Assembly: GCA_001816655.1 (NCBI GenBank)
Contig: MHCP01000019.1
Location: 1 to 32,058 of the forward strand
Length of the DNA stretch: 32,058 bases
Direction: 5' to 3'
Origin: Candidatus Woykebacteria bacterium RBG_13_40_15
GTDB taxonomy: Bacteria; Patescibacteria; Microgenomatia; Woykebacterales; RBG-16-39-9b
Shown here piece by piece: positions 1-8,366 of the stretch (the first letter of the stretch is position 1; every line of letters starts with the position of its first letter). Under the pieces are notes generated by a model, which searched no databases, had not been told where the DNA came from, and saw only the letters and a list, made by a program, of their open reading frames with translations. The position numbers and the translations under genes are program-made.

Positions 1-1639
1 ATTTTGGTCTTCATTAATCACACTTTTTCTGTTTGCGCTTCTATTAGTCTTCCCAAACTTCTTGGGTACTGGAATTCGCTCGCTTTTTCAGATAGGGCTA
101 CTTAGTAATTTCTTTGTTTTGCCCCTATTTTTCTTGTTTTTAGCCTCACTAAACTGGCAAAAACCTTACTTGTCAGCAATCCTTCTTTCTGCTACGGTCT
201 TGACTCATCTAGTCGCTGGGGCAGTTGCTGCGGTTTATCTTATTGTATTTATTGCTACGGATCTATTAATTAAGAAGGGTAAAAATCTATCAGATTATCT
301 AAAAATAATTCTAGTTGCCTTACTGCTCACCTCCTTTTTCTGGATTCCAATGGTATTAAACCTTTCCTACACTTCTGTTTCTCGCCACGTTTCAAGTTAT
401 TTTCTGCCAAATATCGCTATATTTTTAGCCTCTGTTACAGTCTTAATTTTTGCTTTCAAAAAGAAAGAAAGAAATATTTTCGTTCTTGGTAGCCTTGCGT
501 TGATATTTTCCGGCCTAAACAGCGCCGATGCATTTCTTATTGGCAAGTATGAAACAAGTTTTGTCCTTTACCCGCTCCATTTATATCGTTTCCAACCGTT
601 TAGTTATCTATTTTTTGCTGTAGCACTAGCGCTTTTAATTGAAAAATCAAGATTCGGGGTATTGGTCGGAAAAACAAAGCAAATCAAGCTGGCCTTCATT
701 CTGCTTGGGTTTGCGTTCATAGTTGGATACTTAGTTTTTAAAAATCCAGCCGAACTACCACAAGCTTCATTTAAAGTAGGCAGACCGAGTTTTGTTTCGG
801 GTAGATTTCTGGAGACATTTAAAAGAAGCGATATAGATCCTTTTTGGTACGGGCCACAAACTGTGATAGAAGAAAAAAGTGCCTACTCCAACTGGGCTTA
901 TGGTTTATTTACAGATTCATCACTGAATGCTCCTTACATCGAATCGTTAAAGAAAAATATGGCAGAAAAGAAAGAAAAAGAGGAGCTTTTTATTGAGACA
1001 AAGTTGGTTGATAAGCAAAGAATAAACTCACTTCTAAATCTCTTTGGGATTAATTATCTGATTAGATTAGACACTGATCCCCTCTATTCGATAGGGTTCC
1101 TTCAAATAAATGGAAAGACCGAATTTTTGAATGCAGGAAGAGTTTCGGAGAATTCACCGGTTGAGATTATTCGTATTCCACTGCGGGCAGTTACTAAAGA
1201 TTGGAATAGGGAAGTGGAAAAATGGTGGTTAGAGAAAGGCGATGTGAAAGATTTGCCGTATTTTGCTCAAAATAAGAAATTAAACTTACCTTCGGTTGAG
1301 GGTCTAGCAAGCGCATGGATTGTTTCAGAAAATCTAAATAAAGCTAGGACAAAAATCGACCTTCAAATAGACTCAAAAGAAAAAGTACCCGTTTTGATTA
1401 AAAATTCCTATTTTCCTTATTGGAAAGCATATGAAAACGGCTCGCCTCGCGCTGCAGGCGAAGCGGGAAAAGAAATCCCAATTTATCGCGCTGCACCAAA
1501 TCTAATGTTAATTTCCGCAGCCGGAAAAGTTACTCTTGAATATAAGGAACCAGTTTGGACAAAGCTCCTTTATCTTATTTCCGCCATAACATTACTAGCT
1601 ACTATTTTCCTCATTTTCAAGGGTAGGCGATCGTCTTAG
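1..1639 (+). CDS. Large multipass membrane protein, YfhO-like, 5' partial
   Basis: The reading frame is open from base 2 to the TAG stop at 1637-1639, so the true start lies upstream of the window. The N-terminal two fifths is a run of hydrophobic segments; then comes a soluble region of roughly 270 residues and a last membrane helix near the C-terminus (LLYLISAITLLATIFLIF) followed by basic residues. The stretch around NSYFPYWKAYENG, followed by PIYRAAPNLMLI, resembles the C-terminal extracellular part of YfhO / 6-pyruvoyl-tetrahydropterin-synthase-related membrane proteins, which are thought to act in cell-surface glycosylation. That assignment is by motif recall only. A palindromic stretch at 1442-1461 (6-bp arms TCGCCT/AGGCGA) encodes an extra SPRAAGEAG-like segment and looks like an in-frame insertion. 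Substrate unknown. Confidence 0.6.
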   Translation, partial: FWSSLITLFLFALLLVFPNFLGTGIRSLFQIGLLSNFFVLPLFFLFLASLNWQKPYLSAILLSATVLTHLVAGAVAAVYLIVFIATDLLIKKGKNLSDYLKIILVALLLTSFFWIPMVLNLSYTSVSRHVSSYFLPNIAIFLASVTVLIFAFKKKERNIFVLGSLALIFSGLNSADAFLIGKYETSFVLYPLHLYRFQPFSYLFFAVALALLIEKSRFGVLVGKTKQIKLAFILLGFAFIVGYLVFKNPAELPQASFKVGRPSFVSGRFLETFKRSDIDPFWYGPQTVIEEKSAYSNWAYGLFTDSSLNAPYIESLKKNMAEKKEKEELFIETKLVDKQRINSLLNLFGINYLIRLDTDPLYSIGFLQINGKTEFLNAGRVSENSPVEIIRIPLRAVTKDWNREVEKWWLEKGDVKDLPYFAQNKKLNLPSVEGLASAWIVSENLNKARTKIDLQIDSKEKVPVLIKNSYFPYWKAYENGSPRAAGEAGKEIPIYRAAPNLMLISAAGKVTLEYKEPVWTKLLYLISAITLLATIFLIFKGRRSS

Positions 1640-1752
1640 TCGTAATTACGTCAGCACCCCATAGTACTTGACTTTCAGGCCCCATTCTGTTAAACTTTTT
1701 TGAAATAAATGAATAGTCGGCAGAAATCTGCTATTCTTAAGGAGGGATTTTC

Positions 1753-2139
1753 ATGGTGAGCTACGCTAGGAAGACGGTCGAGGAGGAACTGAGGGAGGTC
1801 GTTTCGGGAGAGGAAAGCGACTCCCTAGTTGCCTTCCATGACAGGTTGAGGGCTTTCGCAATGAGGCACAGAACTGTTGCGATAGTCGGCGTCAGGAAAG
1901 GGGTGCGAGTGCAGCTTACCATCTCTAAGGATTCCACAGCCCTGAAGATAGGGAACCGGCTGGATCCCTTGGGTGACGAAGAGCTTAAGCGCTTTCTTGA
2001 CAACCCAGAGCGAGAAAACGTTGTGGAACGACTCGCGCACGATCTACTCGACGACCTATGGAGAATGCTCGCCGGCCAGGAGGTCGACGAACCCATTGTG
2101 GTGACAGTTGGTGTGAGTACACTTAACCTAGGTCGCTAG
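1753..2139 (+). CDS. Hypothetical protein, GC-rich gene
   Basis: This 128-residue protein is not recognised. It is hydrophilic, with an acidic helical N-terminus (KTVEEELREVV) and alternating strand-like and helical stretches, and shows no signal peptide, membrane segment or metal motif. The gene has an excellent Shine-Dalgarno AGGAGG at 1740-1745, unlike most neighbours, and is visibly richer in G+C, with codons such as CTC, GTC and CGG that are rare nearby. A candidate promoter TTGACT (1668-1673), 17 nt, TAAACT lies upstream. It is followed after 16 nt by another GC-rich gene, so the two probably form an operon. The composition contrast suggests acquisition from another genome; this is inference. 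Confidence 0.6.
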   Translation: MVSYARKTVEEELREVVSGEESDSLVAFHDRLRAFAMRHRTVAIVGVRKGVRVQLTISKDSTALKIGNRLDPLGDEELKRFLDNPERENVVERLAHDLLDDLWRMLAGQEVDEPIVVTVGVSTLNLGR

Positions 2140-2155
2140 GTAGAAGGGGGCACAG

Positions 2156-2392
2156 ATGGAGATCGTAACGAAGTTAGTGACCACCGTCGTCTTTGGCGGA
2201 GGATGGCTGCTGCTTCTGCTTGGCTTGGTTGCCATAATACCCATCGCAACTAGCCAACTGAGGACGGTCAGACCAGTAAACCCATTCGTCGATATGTTGG
2301 GTGAGTTTGTCTGTATGATGGCGGCCGTCACACTCATCACAGTCGGTGGCCTCATGGTCCTAGCTTCCACCAGAGCCTTCGGTCTGATGTGA
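2156..2392 (+). CDS. Small two-helix membrane protein, GC-rich gene
   Basis: A 78-residue protein with two predicted membrane helices: residues about 10-30 (VVFGGGWLLLLLGLVAIIPI) and about 49-69 (FVCMMAAVTLITVGGLMVLA). The short link between them holds the motif RTVRPVNPFVD. The start ATG has a purine-rich AAGGGGG about 8 nt upstream. It directly follows the 1753-2139 gene and shares its GC-rich composition, so the pair may be a soluble plus membrane partner module, for example a small toxin-antitoxin or membrane-signalling unit; nothing in the sequence proves that. No family recognised. Confidence 0.55.
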   Translation: MEIVTKLVTTVVFGGGWLLLLLGLVAIIPIATSQLRTVRPVNPFVDMLGEFVCMMAAVTLITVGGLMVLASTRAFGLM

Positions 2393-2472
2393 GGCACAAT
2401 CGGTGCAGAAAGGGCCGTACGCAAGGTTGCTACGGCTCTCCTCTCTTCTTCGACTCCGCTTTAGGACAGGTT

Positions 2473-2501
2473 TTGACAAAAAACCCTCCGCAGCTTATTA
2501 T
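2473..2501 (+). promoter_or_regulatory. Promoter for vanY-like gene, leaderless layout
   Basis: TTGACA at 2473-2478, 17-nt spacer, TATTAT at 2496-2501. The ATG at 2509 is only 7 nt past the -10 box, so transcription should start at or next to the start codon. This also argues that the open frame upstream of 2509 is not translated. Confidence 0.7.
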
Positions 2502-2508
2502 TTTTAGG

Positions 2509-3288
2509 ATGTTTAAATCCAAGGGCAAGCTATCCTACCTGATATTAACCCTCATTATCTTGACTAGCTTAATTTTTGTAAAAATTAACGATTTAAGACC
2601 AAAATCCGATGCCAACTCTACTGCTTCTGAATCGAACAGTGTCTTGGGGGAGTCTCTCCAGGAAAAAGTCTCACCAATCTCCATAACCGCAACGATAAGC
2701 GCCCAAAAATGGGTGCCGTCGAATACAATTACTTATAAAGGAGACAATCTATTAGTCTTAATCAATAAAAAAATAGGCTTGCCGCCAAACTACGAACCGT
2801 CTGATTTAGTTTTTGTCGCAGGAACTCTGCGGTTAAGGAAAGGAGCGGCAAACGCCTATTCAAATATGGTTTCTGCCGCTGCAAGAGAGGGTATACCGCT
2901 TGTTATTTCGTCAGCTTATCGTTCGTATACAGATCAGCAAAATACCTTTAACTACTGGGTTTCTAAAAGTGGTTCGCAACAGGCCCAAACTTTTTCTGCC
3001 TTTCCAGGTCATTCCCAGCATCAACTTGGTACAGCAGTAGATTTTACTTTAGCCGGGGGGAGTAGCTTCTTTTCAGAAAGTTTCGGCCAAACAGCTCAAG
3101 GATCTTGGCTCTCAAATAACGCTTCTAGATTTGGTTTTGTTTTGTCGTATCCTAAAGGGAAAGAATCCATAACAGGTTATATCTACGAGCCGTGGCACTA
3201 TCGCTACATTGGAGTCGAAAATGCCAAAAGACTAGCATCTTCCGGGCTTTGCCTTGAGGAATTCTTACAGAGATATGGAGTTTGGTGA
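2509..3288 (+). CDS. D-alanyl-D-alanine carboxypeptidase, VanY/M15B family
   Basis: A LAS-type zinc peptidase that trims the terminal D-Ala from peptidoglycan peptides. The 259-residue product starts with a basic tail and a hydrophobic signal anchor (YLILTLIILTSLIFV), so the catalytic domain is exported. The zinc-site motif SQHQLGTAVDF supplies His and Asp, and the third ligand lies in EPWHYRYIG; SSAYRSYTDQ matches the conserved SxYRS block of the family. The open frame extends back to 2389 without a plausible start or Shine-Dalgarno; the promoter placed 7 nt before the ATG at 2509 decides this start. The stop TGA (3286-3288) lies 5 nt before the next gene, suggesting co-translation. Confidence 0.85.
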   Translation: MFKSKGKLSYLILTLIILTSLIFVKINDLRPKSDANSTASESNSVLGESLQEKVSPISITATISAQKWVPSNTITYKGDNLLVLINKKIGLPPNYEPSDLVFVAGTLRLRKGAANAYSNMVSAAAREGIPLVISSAYRSYTDQQNTFNYWVSKSGSQQAQTFSAFPGHSQHQLGTAVDFTLAGGSSFFSESFGQTAQGSWLSNNASRFGFVLSYPKGKESITGYIYEPWHYRYIGVENAKRLASSGLCLEEFLQRYGVW

Positions 3289-3293
3289 GTCTT

Positions 3294-4211
3294 ATGAGAG
3301 AAAAGATAGGGCAAAATCTTATAAATATCCTCCTTTTTGCTTACCTTGCCGTGGTTATTATTTTTATGCTAGTTAAAAATATCTCCATTACGCCCGATCG
3401 CCTGTTTATTTTCTTACTATTTGCCGCTGTAATTGTTGGTAGGGGAAAGACCTTTCTGCGGGATTGGCTGCCATTCTTGGCTCTCCTTCTTGGTTATGAG
3501 ATGCTACGGGGACTTGCGGATAATTTCTTCAGCGTTCACACGAGCCTTTTAGTAACCTGGGAAAAACTCCTCTTTTTTGGTCACATACCAACCGAATTTT
3601 TGCAGCATGTATTTTACAAGGCTGGACAGATAGGCTTTATTGACATCTTTGCGACTTTGATGTACTTCGTACATTTCCCACTCCCGTTGGCTATCGCCTT
3701 CTTTCTGTGGCTAAAAAATCGGCGTGAATACTTACTTTTTGTTATTTCGTTTGTAATTCTTTCCTTCGCCGGATTTATAACTTACTTACTTTTCCCGGCC
3801 GCGCCGCCTTGGTATGCTAGCGATCACGGATTAATCCACGTTACTAAAATAACTAACTTAGTGGTGGAGAAACTAGGTTGGAGCTGGAATCTTTCCTTTT
3901 ACTACACCCATTTGAACCCAAACCAAGTTGCCGCTATTCCATCACTTCACGCGGCCTTTCCAACTCTTTCCCTTCTTTCCCTTCGGCATTACTCAAAGAG
4001 ACTTTTTTGGTTTTTCTTAGCGTACCCTCTGTTAGTTTGGTTTTCGATCGTATATTTAGGAGAGCATTATGTTGTGGATATAATCGCTGGGGTTTTATAT
4101 GCAGTAGCTGCTTATTACGTTGTTTATAATTTTGAAGAAATTAAAAAATATTTCAAGGAACTTTCCAAATTGCTAAGAGTTAGACTGGTTTCCTTGACTA
4201 GGCGAGGCTGA
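3294..4211 (+). CDS. PAP2-superfamily membrane phosphatase / phosphotransferase
   Basis: A polytopic membrane protein of 305 residues with about six hydrophobic helices. The PAP2 active-site blocks are visible: FPAAPPWYASDHG, then IPSLHAAFPTLS (equivalent to the PSGH block) and GEHYVVDIIAG (His and Asp of the last block). The version with PSLHA and GEHYVVD is typical of the inositol-phosphorylceramide-synthase-like (Aur1-like) branch, so a lipid phosphate or phosphoalcohol transfer on the outer membrane face is likely. ATG 3294 is chosen because GGTGAG lies just upstream; in-frame TTG 3282 and GTG 3285 are alternatives, the latter overlapping the vanY stop. Its 3' end carries the promoter of the suf operon. 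Confidence 0.75.
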   Translation: MREKIGQNLINILLFAYLAVVIIFMLVKNISITPDRLFIFLLFAAVIVGRGKTFLRDWLPFLALLLGYEMLRGLADNFFSVHTSLLVTWEKLLFFGHIPTEFLQHVFYKAGQIGFIDIFATLMYFVHFPLPLAIAFFLWLKNRREYLLFVISFVILSFAGFITYLLFPAAPPWYASDHGLIHVTKITNLVVEKLGWSWNLSFYYTHLNPNQVAAIPSLHAAFPTLSLLSLRHYSKRLFWFFLAYPLLVWFSIVYLGEHYVVDIIAGVLYAVAAYYVVYNFEEIKKYFKELSKLLRVRLVSLTRRG

Positions 4212-4222
4212 TGAAATAAACT
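4194..4222 (+). promoter_or_regulatory. suf operon promoter inside the 3' end of the PAP2 gene
   Basis: TTGACT at 4194-4199, 17-nt spacer, TAAACT at 4217-4222. The sufC ATG (4232) is 9 nt past the -10 box, predicting a leaderless suf mRNA. The -35 box lies within the coding sequence of the preceding gene. Confidence 0.65.
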
Positions 4223-4231
4223 TACGAAACT

Positions 4232-4972
4232 ATGCTGGAAATCAAAGACGTCCGTGTCTCTTCCGATAGCAAGGAAATAGTTAGAGGAATTAATTTAAAG
4301 ATAAAGCCGGGTGAAATCAACATTTTAATGGGGCCAAATGCTTCTGGCAAATCAACTCTTTCGCTCGCTCTAGCTGGCCACCCTAACTATAAAATCACTT
4401 CAGGCAAAATTATTTTGGATAAAAAAGATATTACGAATCTAAACCCTGATAAAAGAGCAAAGCGGGGTTTGTTTCTGGGTATGCAATATCCTATTTCTGT
4501 CCCCGGTGTCTCGGTAGTTAACTTTCTTCGATCCTCATATCAATCTGTAAAAAACAAAAAGGCTGCGCCAAAAGAATTTATCGGTGTTCTGGACAGAAAA
4601 CTTCAAAGTTTCAAGTTCAACGAGAGCCTTTTGGAAAGAGAGGTAAATGAAGGTTTCAGCGGAGGAGAGAAAAAGAAATTTGAGATATTACAACTTGAAC
4701 TATTAAAACCAAAATACGCAATACTTGACGAACCTGATTCCGGCCTCGACATTGATGCACTGTCGGTTGTTGCCACCAAGATTAAACAGGCTGCAAAGGC
4801 AGGTACCGGAATACTTTTAATTACGCATTATCAGCGGATTCTGAAATATTTACCAATAGACTGCGTTCATGTACTTTTTGATGGAAGATTAATTGAAAGT
4901 GGCGGTCAAAAACTTGCCCAGGAGATTGAAAACAAAGGCTACAAATCGTTGGTAAAACAATATGGCAAATAG
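4232..4972 (+). CDS. sufC: Fe-S cluster assembly ATPase SufC
   Basis: Cytosolic ABC-type ATPase that drives the SufB scaffold during Fe-S cluster assembly. The 246-residue protein shows Walker A GPNASGKST (residues 34-42), the GMQYPISVPG block near the Q-loop that is typical of SufC, signature GFSGGEKKK (141-149) and Walker B with catalytic glutamate (AILDEPDSGLD, Glu167). Length is normal. It heads the cluster sufC-sufB-sufS-sufU-fdx. Most bacteria encode SufD next to SufB and SufC, but no sufD is found here, so SufC probably works on a SufB-only scaffold. There is no Shine-Dalgarno; a promoter sits directly before the ATG. Confidence 0.95.
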   Translation: MLEIKDVRVSSDSKEIVRGINLKIKPGEINILMGPNASGKSTLSLALAGHPNYKITSGKIILDKKDITNLNPDKRAKRGLFLGMQYPISVPGVSVVNFLRSSYQSVKNKKAAPKEFIGVLDRKLQSFKFNESLLEREVNEGFSGGEKKKFEILQLELLKPKYAILDEPDSGLDIDALSVVATKIKQAAKAGTGILLITHYQRILKYLPIDCVHVLFDGRLIESGGQKLAQEIENKGYKSLVKQYGK

Positions 4973-5035
4973 GATCCTTTGTAACTAAATGAATTCGTTA
5001 ATCACTCCTTAATTTAGGTACTCTCGGATCCTGCG
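4971..5035 (+). repeat. Dispersed hairpin element, copy 1
   Basis: The element begins at the sufC stop with AGGATCC (4971-4977) and ends with GGATCCT (5026-5032), which form a 7-bp stem. Its 3' end GTACTCTCGGATCCTGCG (5018-5035) matches 15778-15795 at 17 of 18 positions, and the one difference is compensated on the other arm. Confidence 0.6.
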
Positions 5036-5056
5036 ACCACTAACGTGGACTAAAAT

Positions 5057-6451
5057 ATGAAAAAAATAATTTCAGAAAAGGAATACAAGGAAAAATATGG
5101 CTTTTCTAAGAGAGAAAATTATATATTTAAGAGTAAAAAAGGCTTGGATGAAGGGGTTATCAAGGAGATTTCAGAGCAAAAAAAGGAACCCGCTTGGATG
5201 AGAGATTTTAGGCTAAAATCATTTGAGATCTTTAAATCCAAGAAATACCCTTCCTGGGGTCCCGATTTATCGGAGTTGAATCTTGATGAGATCTATTACT
5301 ACATAAAGCCGACAGAAAATCAGGTTAATAGCTGGCGCGAGTTGCCTAAAGAAATCAGAGAAACGTATGAAAAAATTGGAATTCCCGAAGCTGAAAGAAA
5401 ATACTTAGCTGGTGTGGGCGCTCAATATGAAAGCGAAGTCGTTTACAAATCGCTAAAGAGCGAGTGGGAGAAAAAGGGTGTTATTTTTTCTGATACAGAT
5501 ACAGCGCTGAAGAAGCATCCGGAAATCTTCAAAGAATATTTTGGAAAAGCCGTTCCTGCAGCTGATAACAAATTCGCCGCACTAAACAGCGCTGTTTGGA
5601 GTGGCGGTTCGTTCATTTATGTTCCTAAAGGCATTGAGGTTGCGATTCCTTTGCAGGCGTACTTTCGAATAAACGCTGCCAAAATGGGACAGTTTGAGCG
5701 GACTTTAATAATTATCGATGAAGGTGCAAAAGCTTCTTATATTGAAGGTTGTACTGCACCGATTTATAGTTCTAATTCGCTGCACGCAGCTGTAGTTGAA
5801 ATTTTTGTTAAGAAAGACGCCGCTCTTCGTTATACCACAATCCAAAATTGGTCAAAAAATGTATTTAACTTAGTTACCAAACGCGCCTTTGTTGAAAGTA
5901 AGGGGAGGATGGAATGGATAGATGGCAATCTTGGATCAAAAGTAACAATGAAATATCCAAGTATCTATTTGAAAGGGCAGGGGTCAAGGGGTGAAATTCT
6001 TTCTGTTAGTTTTGCTTCCAGCGGGCAAAATCAGGATGTCGGAGGCAAAATTATTCATTTAGCCCCTCAAACTTCGAGCAGAATTATTTCAAAATCCGTT
6101 TCAAAAGACGGTGGGATCAGTAGTTACAGAGGACTTCTGAAAGTTACAAAGGGGGCTGAGGAATCAATCGGAAACGTTCGTTGCGATGCCCTTATTCTAG
6201 ATACGAAAAGTCGAAGCGACACTTATCCAACTATGCAAGTCAGCGAAAAGGATTGCAAAGCAAGCCATGAAGCAACTATTTCAAAAGTTGATGAGGAACA
6301 GCTGTTTTATTTACAAAGTAGAGGCTTAAGTGAAAATGAAGCTACAAGTATGATTGTTAATGGATTTATCGAGCCAATCGCCAAAGAACTACCCCTCGAA
6401 TACGCTGTTGAACTGAACCGCCTGATTCAACTCGAATTGAAGACAACTTAA
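5057..6451 (+). CDS. sufB: Fe-S cluster scaffold SufB
   Basis: SufB scaffold, 464 residues, normal length for the family. The core beta-helix is recognisable from AVWSGGSFIYVPKG, YIEGCTAPIYSSNSLH, YTTIQNWSKNVFNLVTKRA and the C-terminal VRCDALILDTKSRSDTYP and QLFYLQSRGLSENEA blocks. The cysteine in VRCDAL is at the conserved position linked to sulfur handling in SufB, and the ASHEATISKVDEEQ block carries the conserved histidine of SufB/SufD proteins. It takes sulfur from SufS/SufU and assembles clusters with SufC. It is separated from sufC by an 84-nt gap filled by a hairpin element, so the operon may be modulated there. No SufD follows. Confidence 0.95.
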   Translation: MKKIISEKEYKEKYGFSKRENYIFKSKKGLDEGVIKEISEQKKEPAWMRDFRLKSFEIFKSKKYPSWGPDLSELNLDEIYYYIKPTENQVNSWRELPKEIRETYEKIGIPEAERKYLAGVGAQYESEVVYKSLKSEWEKKGVIFSDTDTALKKHPEIFKEYFGKAVPAADNKFAALNSAVWSGGSFIYVPKGIEVAIPLQAYFRINAAKMGQFERTLIIIDEGAKASYIEGCTAPIYSSNSLHAAVVEIFVKKDAALRYTTIQNWSKNVFNLVTKRAFVESKGRMEWIDGNLGSKVTMKYPSIYLKGQGSRGEILSVSFASSGQNQDVGGKIIHLAPQTSSRIISKSVSKDGGISSYRGLLKVTKGAEESIGNVRCDALILDTKSRSDTYPTMQVSEKDCKASHEATISKVDEEQLFYLQSRGLSENEATSMIVNGFIEPIAKELPLEYAVELNRLIQLELKTT

Positions 6452-6461
6452 TGTACTTTTC

Positions 6462-6491
6462 TTGTAAATAACCCCAAAACTACTGTAGAAT
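6462..6491 (+). promoter_or_regulatory. Internal promoter for sufS
   Basis: TTGTAA at 6462-6467, 18-nt spacer, TAGAAT at 6486-6491. GTG 6501 starts 9 nt after the -10 box, which supports GTG as a leaderless start and lets sufS-sufU-fdx be expressed apart from sufCB. Confidence 0.6.
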
Positions 6492-6500
6492 AGCTTCATT

Positions 6501-7748
6501 GTGGATATTGATAAGATCAGATCCGATTTTCCAATTTTAAAGAGAGAAATCTACGGGAAACCCTTAATTTATTTGGATAATGCTGCTACCAGCCAGAAAC
6601 CTCGCGCCGTAATTGAGGCAATCAAAGAATATTACGAGCAGCACAACGCAAACACTCATCGAGGTGTACACAAGCTTTCCGAGGAAGCGACCGAACTCTA
6701 TGAAGAGGCACGAAAAAAGATAGCTAGCTTTGTTAACGCAGGGGGCAATAGCCAAATTATCTTCACGAAAAATGCTACTGAAGGTATAAATCTTGTCGCT
6801 TATTCCTGGGGTAGGGCAAATATAAAGGCTGGAGATGAGATATTACTAACTGAGATGGAACACCATTCCAACATTGTCCCGTGGCAGATTTTAGCTAAAG
6901 AAACAGGTGCAAAACTGAAATTTATACCATTAGACGAAAATTCAGAATTAAGAATTCGGAATGGAGAATTAAAAAAACATTTAAGCTCAAAAACGAAAAT
7001 AGTTGCGCTAACGCATGTTTCAAACGTATTGGGAACAATTAACCCTGTAAAAATAATTATCGAGGAAATTCGCAAATTCAATCCAGATATAAAAATATTG
7101 GTTGATGGTGCCCAGGCCGTGCCACATGTACCGGTAAGCATTCAAAATATAGATTCCGACTTTTACGTCTTTACTGGCCACAAAATGCTCGGCCCAACTG
7201 GAGTTGGTGTTTTGTACGCAAAAAAAGAATTGCTGAACGAAATGGAGCCTTTTATTACTGGTGGAAATATGATCCTGGAGGTGAAAAAAGAAGCTTCAAG
7301 TTGGAATTATGTTCCTTGGAAATTTGAAGCTGGGACTCAGAATGTTTCTGGAGCCGTTGGTCTTGCCGCCGCCGCTAGCTATCTGATGAATTTTGGAATG
7401 AAAAACGTTTTAGAACACGAAAGAAATTTAACGTCCTACGCAATCGATAAATTATCAAAGATTAATCATCTAAAAATTTACGGTCCTAACAACCTAGAAA
7501 AGAGAATTGGAGTAATTTCTTTTAACATTACCAATCAAACTGGAAAATTATTGCACCCCCATGATGTAGCTTCGATTTTAGATGGGGAGGGAATTGCGAT
7601 TCGTTCGGGCCATCACTGCGCTCAGCCGCTGATGGAGGTTTTGGGTGTTGAAGGTATCTGTCGGATCTCGTTCAGCGTTTTCAATGACCGCGTGGAAATT
7701 GACAAACTAGTTTTGGCAATTGAAAAAGCCAAGAAAATATTAAGATGA
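6501..7748 (+). CDS. sufS: Cysteine desulfurase SufS
   Basis: PLP-dependent class II cysteine desulfurase that removes sulfur from L-cysteine and passes it as persulfide to SufU. In the 415-residue product the PLP lysine is Lys228 in FTGHKMLGPTG, the cofactor-contacting block is VDGAQAVPH, and the persulfide cysteine is Cys373 in RSGHHCAQPLM. It starts with GTG, directly behind its own promoter, and overlaps sufU by an ATGA junction. A stretch at about 6940-6975, encoding NSELRIRNGELK, is built of repeated GAATT units and resembles low-complexity insertions, though the enzyme keeps normal length. Confidence 0.95.
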   Translation: MDIDKIRSDFPILKREIYGKPLIYLDNAATSQKPRAVIEAIKEYYEQHNANTHRGVHKLSEEATELYEEARKKIASFVNAGGNSQIIFTKNATEGINLVAYSWGRANIKAGDEILLTEMEHHSNIVPWQILAKETGAKLKFIPLDENSELRIRNGELKKHLSSKTKIVALTHVSNVLGTINPVKIIIEEIRKFNPDIKILVDGAQAVPHVPVSIQNIDSDFYVFTGHKMLGPTGVGVLYAKKELLNEMEPFITGGNMILEVKKEASSWNYVPWKFEAGTQNVSGAVGLAAAASYLMNFGMKNVLEHERNLTSYAIDKLSKINHLKIYGPNNLEKRIGVISFNITNQTGKLLHPHDVASILDGEGIAIRSGHHCAQPLMEVLGVEGICRISFSVFNDRVEIDKLVLAIEKAKKILR

Positions 7749-8146
7749 AAAACATCATTTACCGAGAAGTAATTTTAGATTTATATCGCAATCCAAAAAA
7801 TAAAGGGGAAATTAAAGACGCCGATTTTGAGGCCAAATCAGCGAACCCTTTATGCGGGGACACGATCAAAATCCAATTAAAAATGAAAAATTCAACCAGC
7901 CTGCCGGCGAGGCAGGAATCAAAAGTTATTGAAAAAGCAGTTTTTTCAGGTAGTGGTTGTGTTATATCACAAGCTAGTGCGTCCCTAATTTGTTCTTACA
8001 TCACAGGGAAAAAACTTTCTGAGATTAAAAAGATAAAATCTGATGATATAATAAAACTAATTGGTGTTCGTCCTAGCCCTTCAAGGCTTGGGTGTGCTAT
8101 TCTTAGTTTAAAAGCGCTGAAGGAGGTTTTAAAAAATGCCGTATAA
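7745..8146 (+). CDS. sufU: SufU/IscU-type sulfur-transfer scaffold protein
   Basis: Small cytosolic protein of 133 residues that accepts sulfur from SufS. The three conserved cysteines are present: Cys37 in NPLCGDT, Cys72 in GSGCVISQAS and Cys117 in RLGCAILSLKAL, with the Asp of CGD also conserved. The ATG overlaps the sufS stop, so translation is probably coupled. A hairpin sequence at 7900-7916 (arms CCTGCC/GGCAGG, loop GGCGA) lies in frame and adds a LPARQES-like segment in a surface turn; the same type of hairpin is found inside polA. SufU versus IscU is decided by the SufS/SufB context. Confidence 0.88.
   Translation: MKNIIYREVILDLYRNPKNKGEIKDADFEAKSANPLCGDTIKIQLKMKNSTSLPARQESKVIEKAVFSGSGCVISQASASLICSYITGKKLSEIKKIKSDDIIKLIGVRPSPSRLGCAILSLKALKEVLKNAV
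7900..7916 (+). repeat. In-frame palindromic element in sufU
   Basis: CCTGCCGGCGAGGCAGG: 6-bp stem, 5-nt loop. The polA element at 20432-20448 has the same 17-nt plan with an A-T pair instead of G-C at the fourth stem position. GC-rich island in an AT-rich gene. Confidence 0.7.
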
Positions 8147-8351
8147 AATTCAAATTGATCGAACGTTGTGTATGGGCGATGGTATCTGTACAGCCATTGC
8201 CCCAAACACGTTCGAACTTAACAGTGAGGGTAAGTCAACGGTTAAAAATCCAACTGGTGATTCAGATGAAAAAATTCTTGAGGCAGTAAAGGCCTGCCCA
8301 GTAAAAGCCATGTTGCTAAAAGACGAAAACGACAAGCAGGTCTATCCATAG
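8136..8351 (+). CDS. Single-cluster ferredoxin with CxxDxxC motif
   Basis: A 71-residue ferredoxin-like electron carrier. The cluster motif reads C12-M-G-D15-G-I-C18, with a third cysteine in the CPVKA block (Cys54). The second cysteine of the classic CxxCxxC motif is Asp15. In known ferredoxins with this substitution, such as that of Pyrococcus furiosus, the aspartate ligates a [4Fe-4S] cluster or the protein holds [3Fe-4S]. It has a strong Shine-Dalgarno (GGAGGT, 8123-8128) inside sufU and overlaps the sufU stop, so it is co-expressed with the assembly genes and may supply electrons for cluster assembly. Confidence 0.85.
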   Translation: MPYKIQIDRTLCMGDGICTAIAPNTFELNSEGKSTVKNPTGDSDEKILEAVKACPVKAMLLKDENDKQVYP

Positions 8352-8366
8352 ATCCAGTTCACTAAA

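Noticed and set aside
2389..2508. N-terminal extension of the VanY-like protein
   Set aside because: These codons overlap a consensus promoter and the GC-rich gene end, and the signal anchor begins at 2509.
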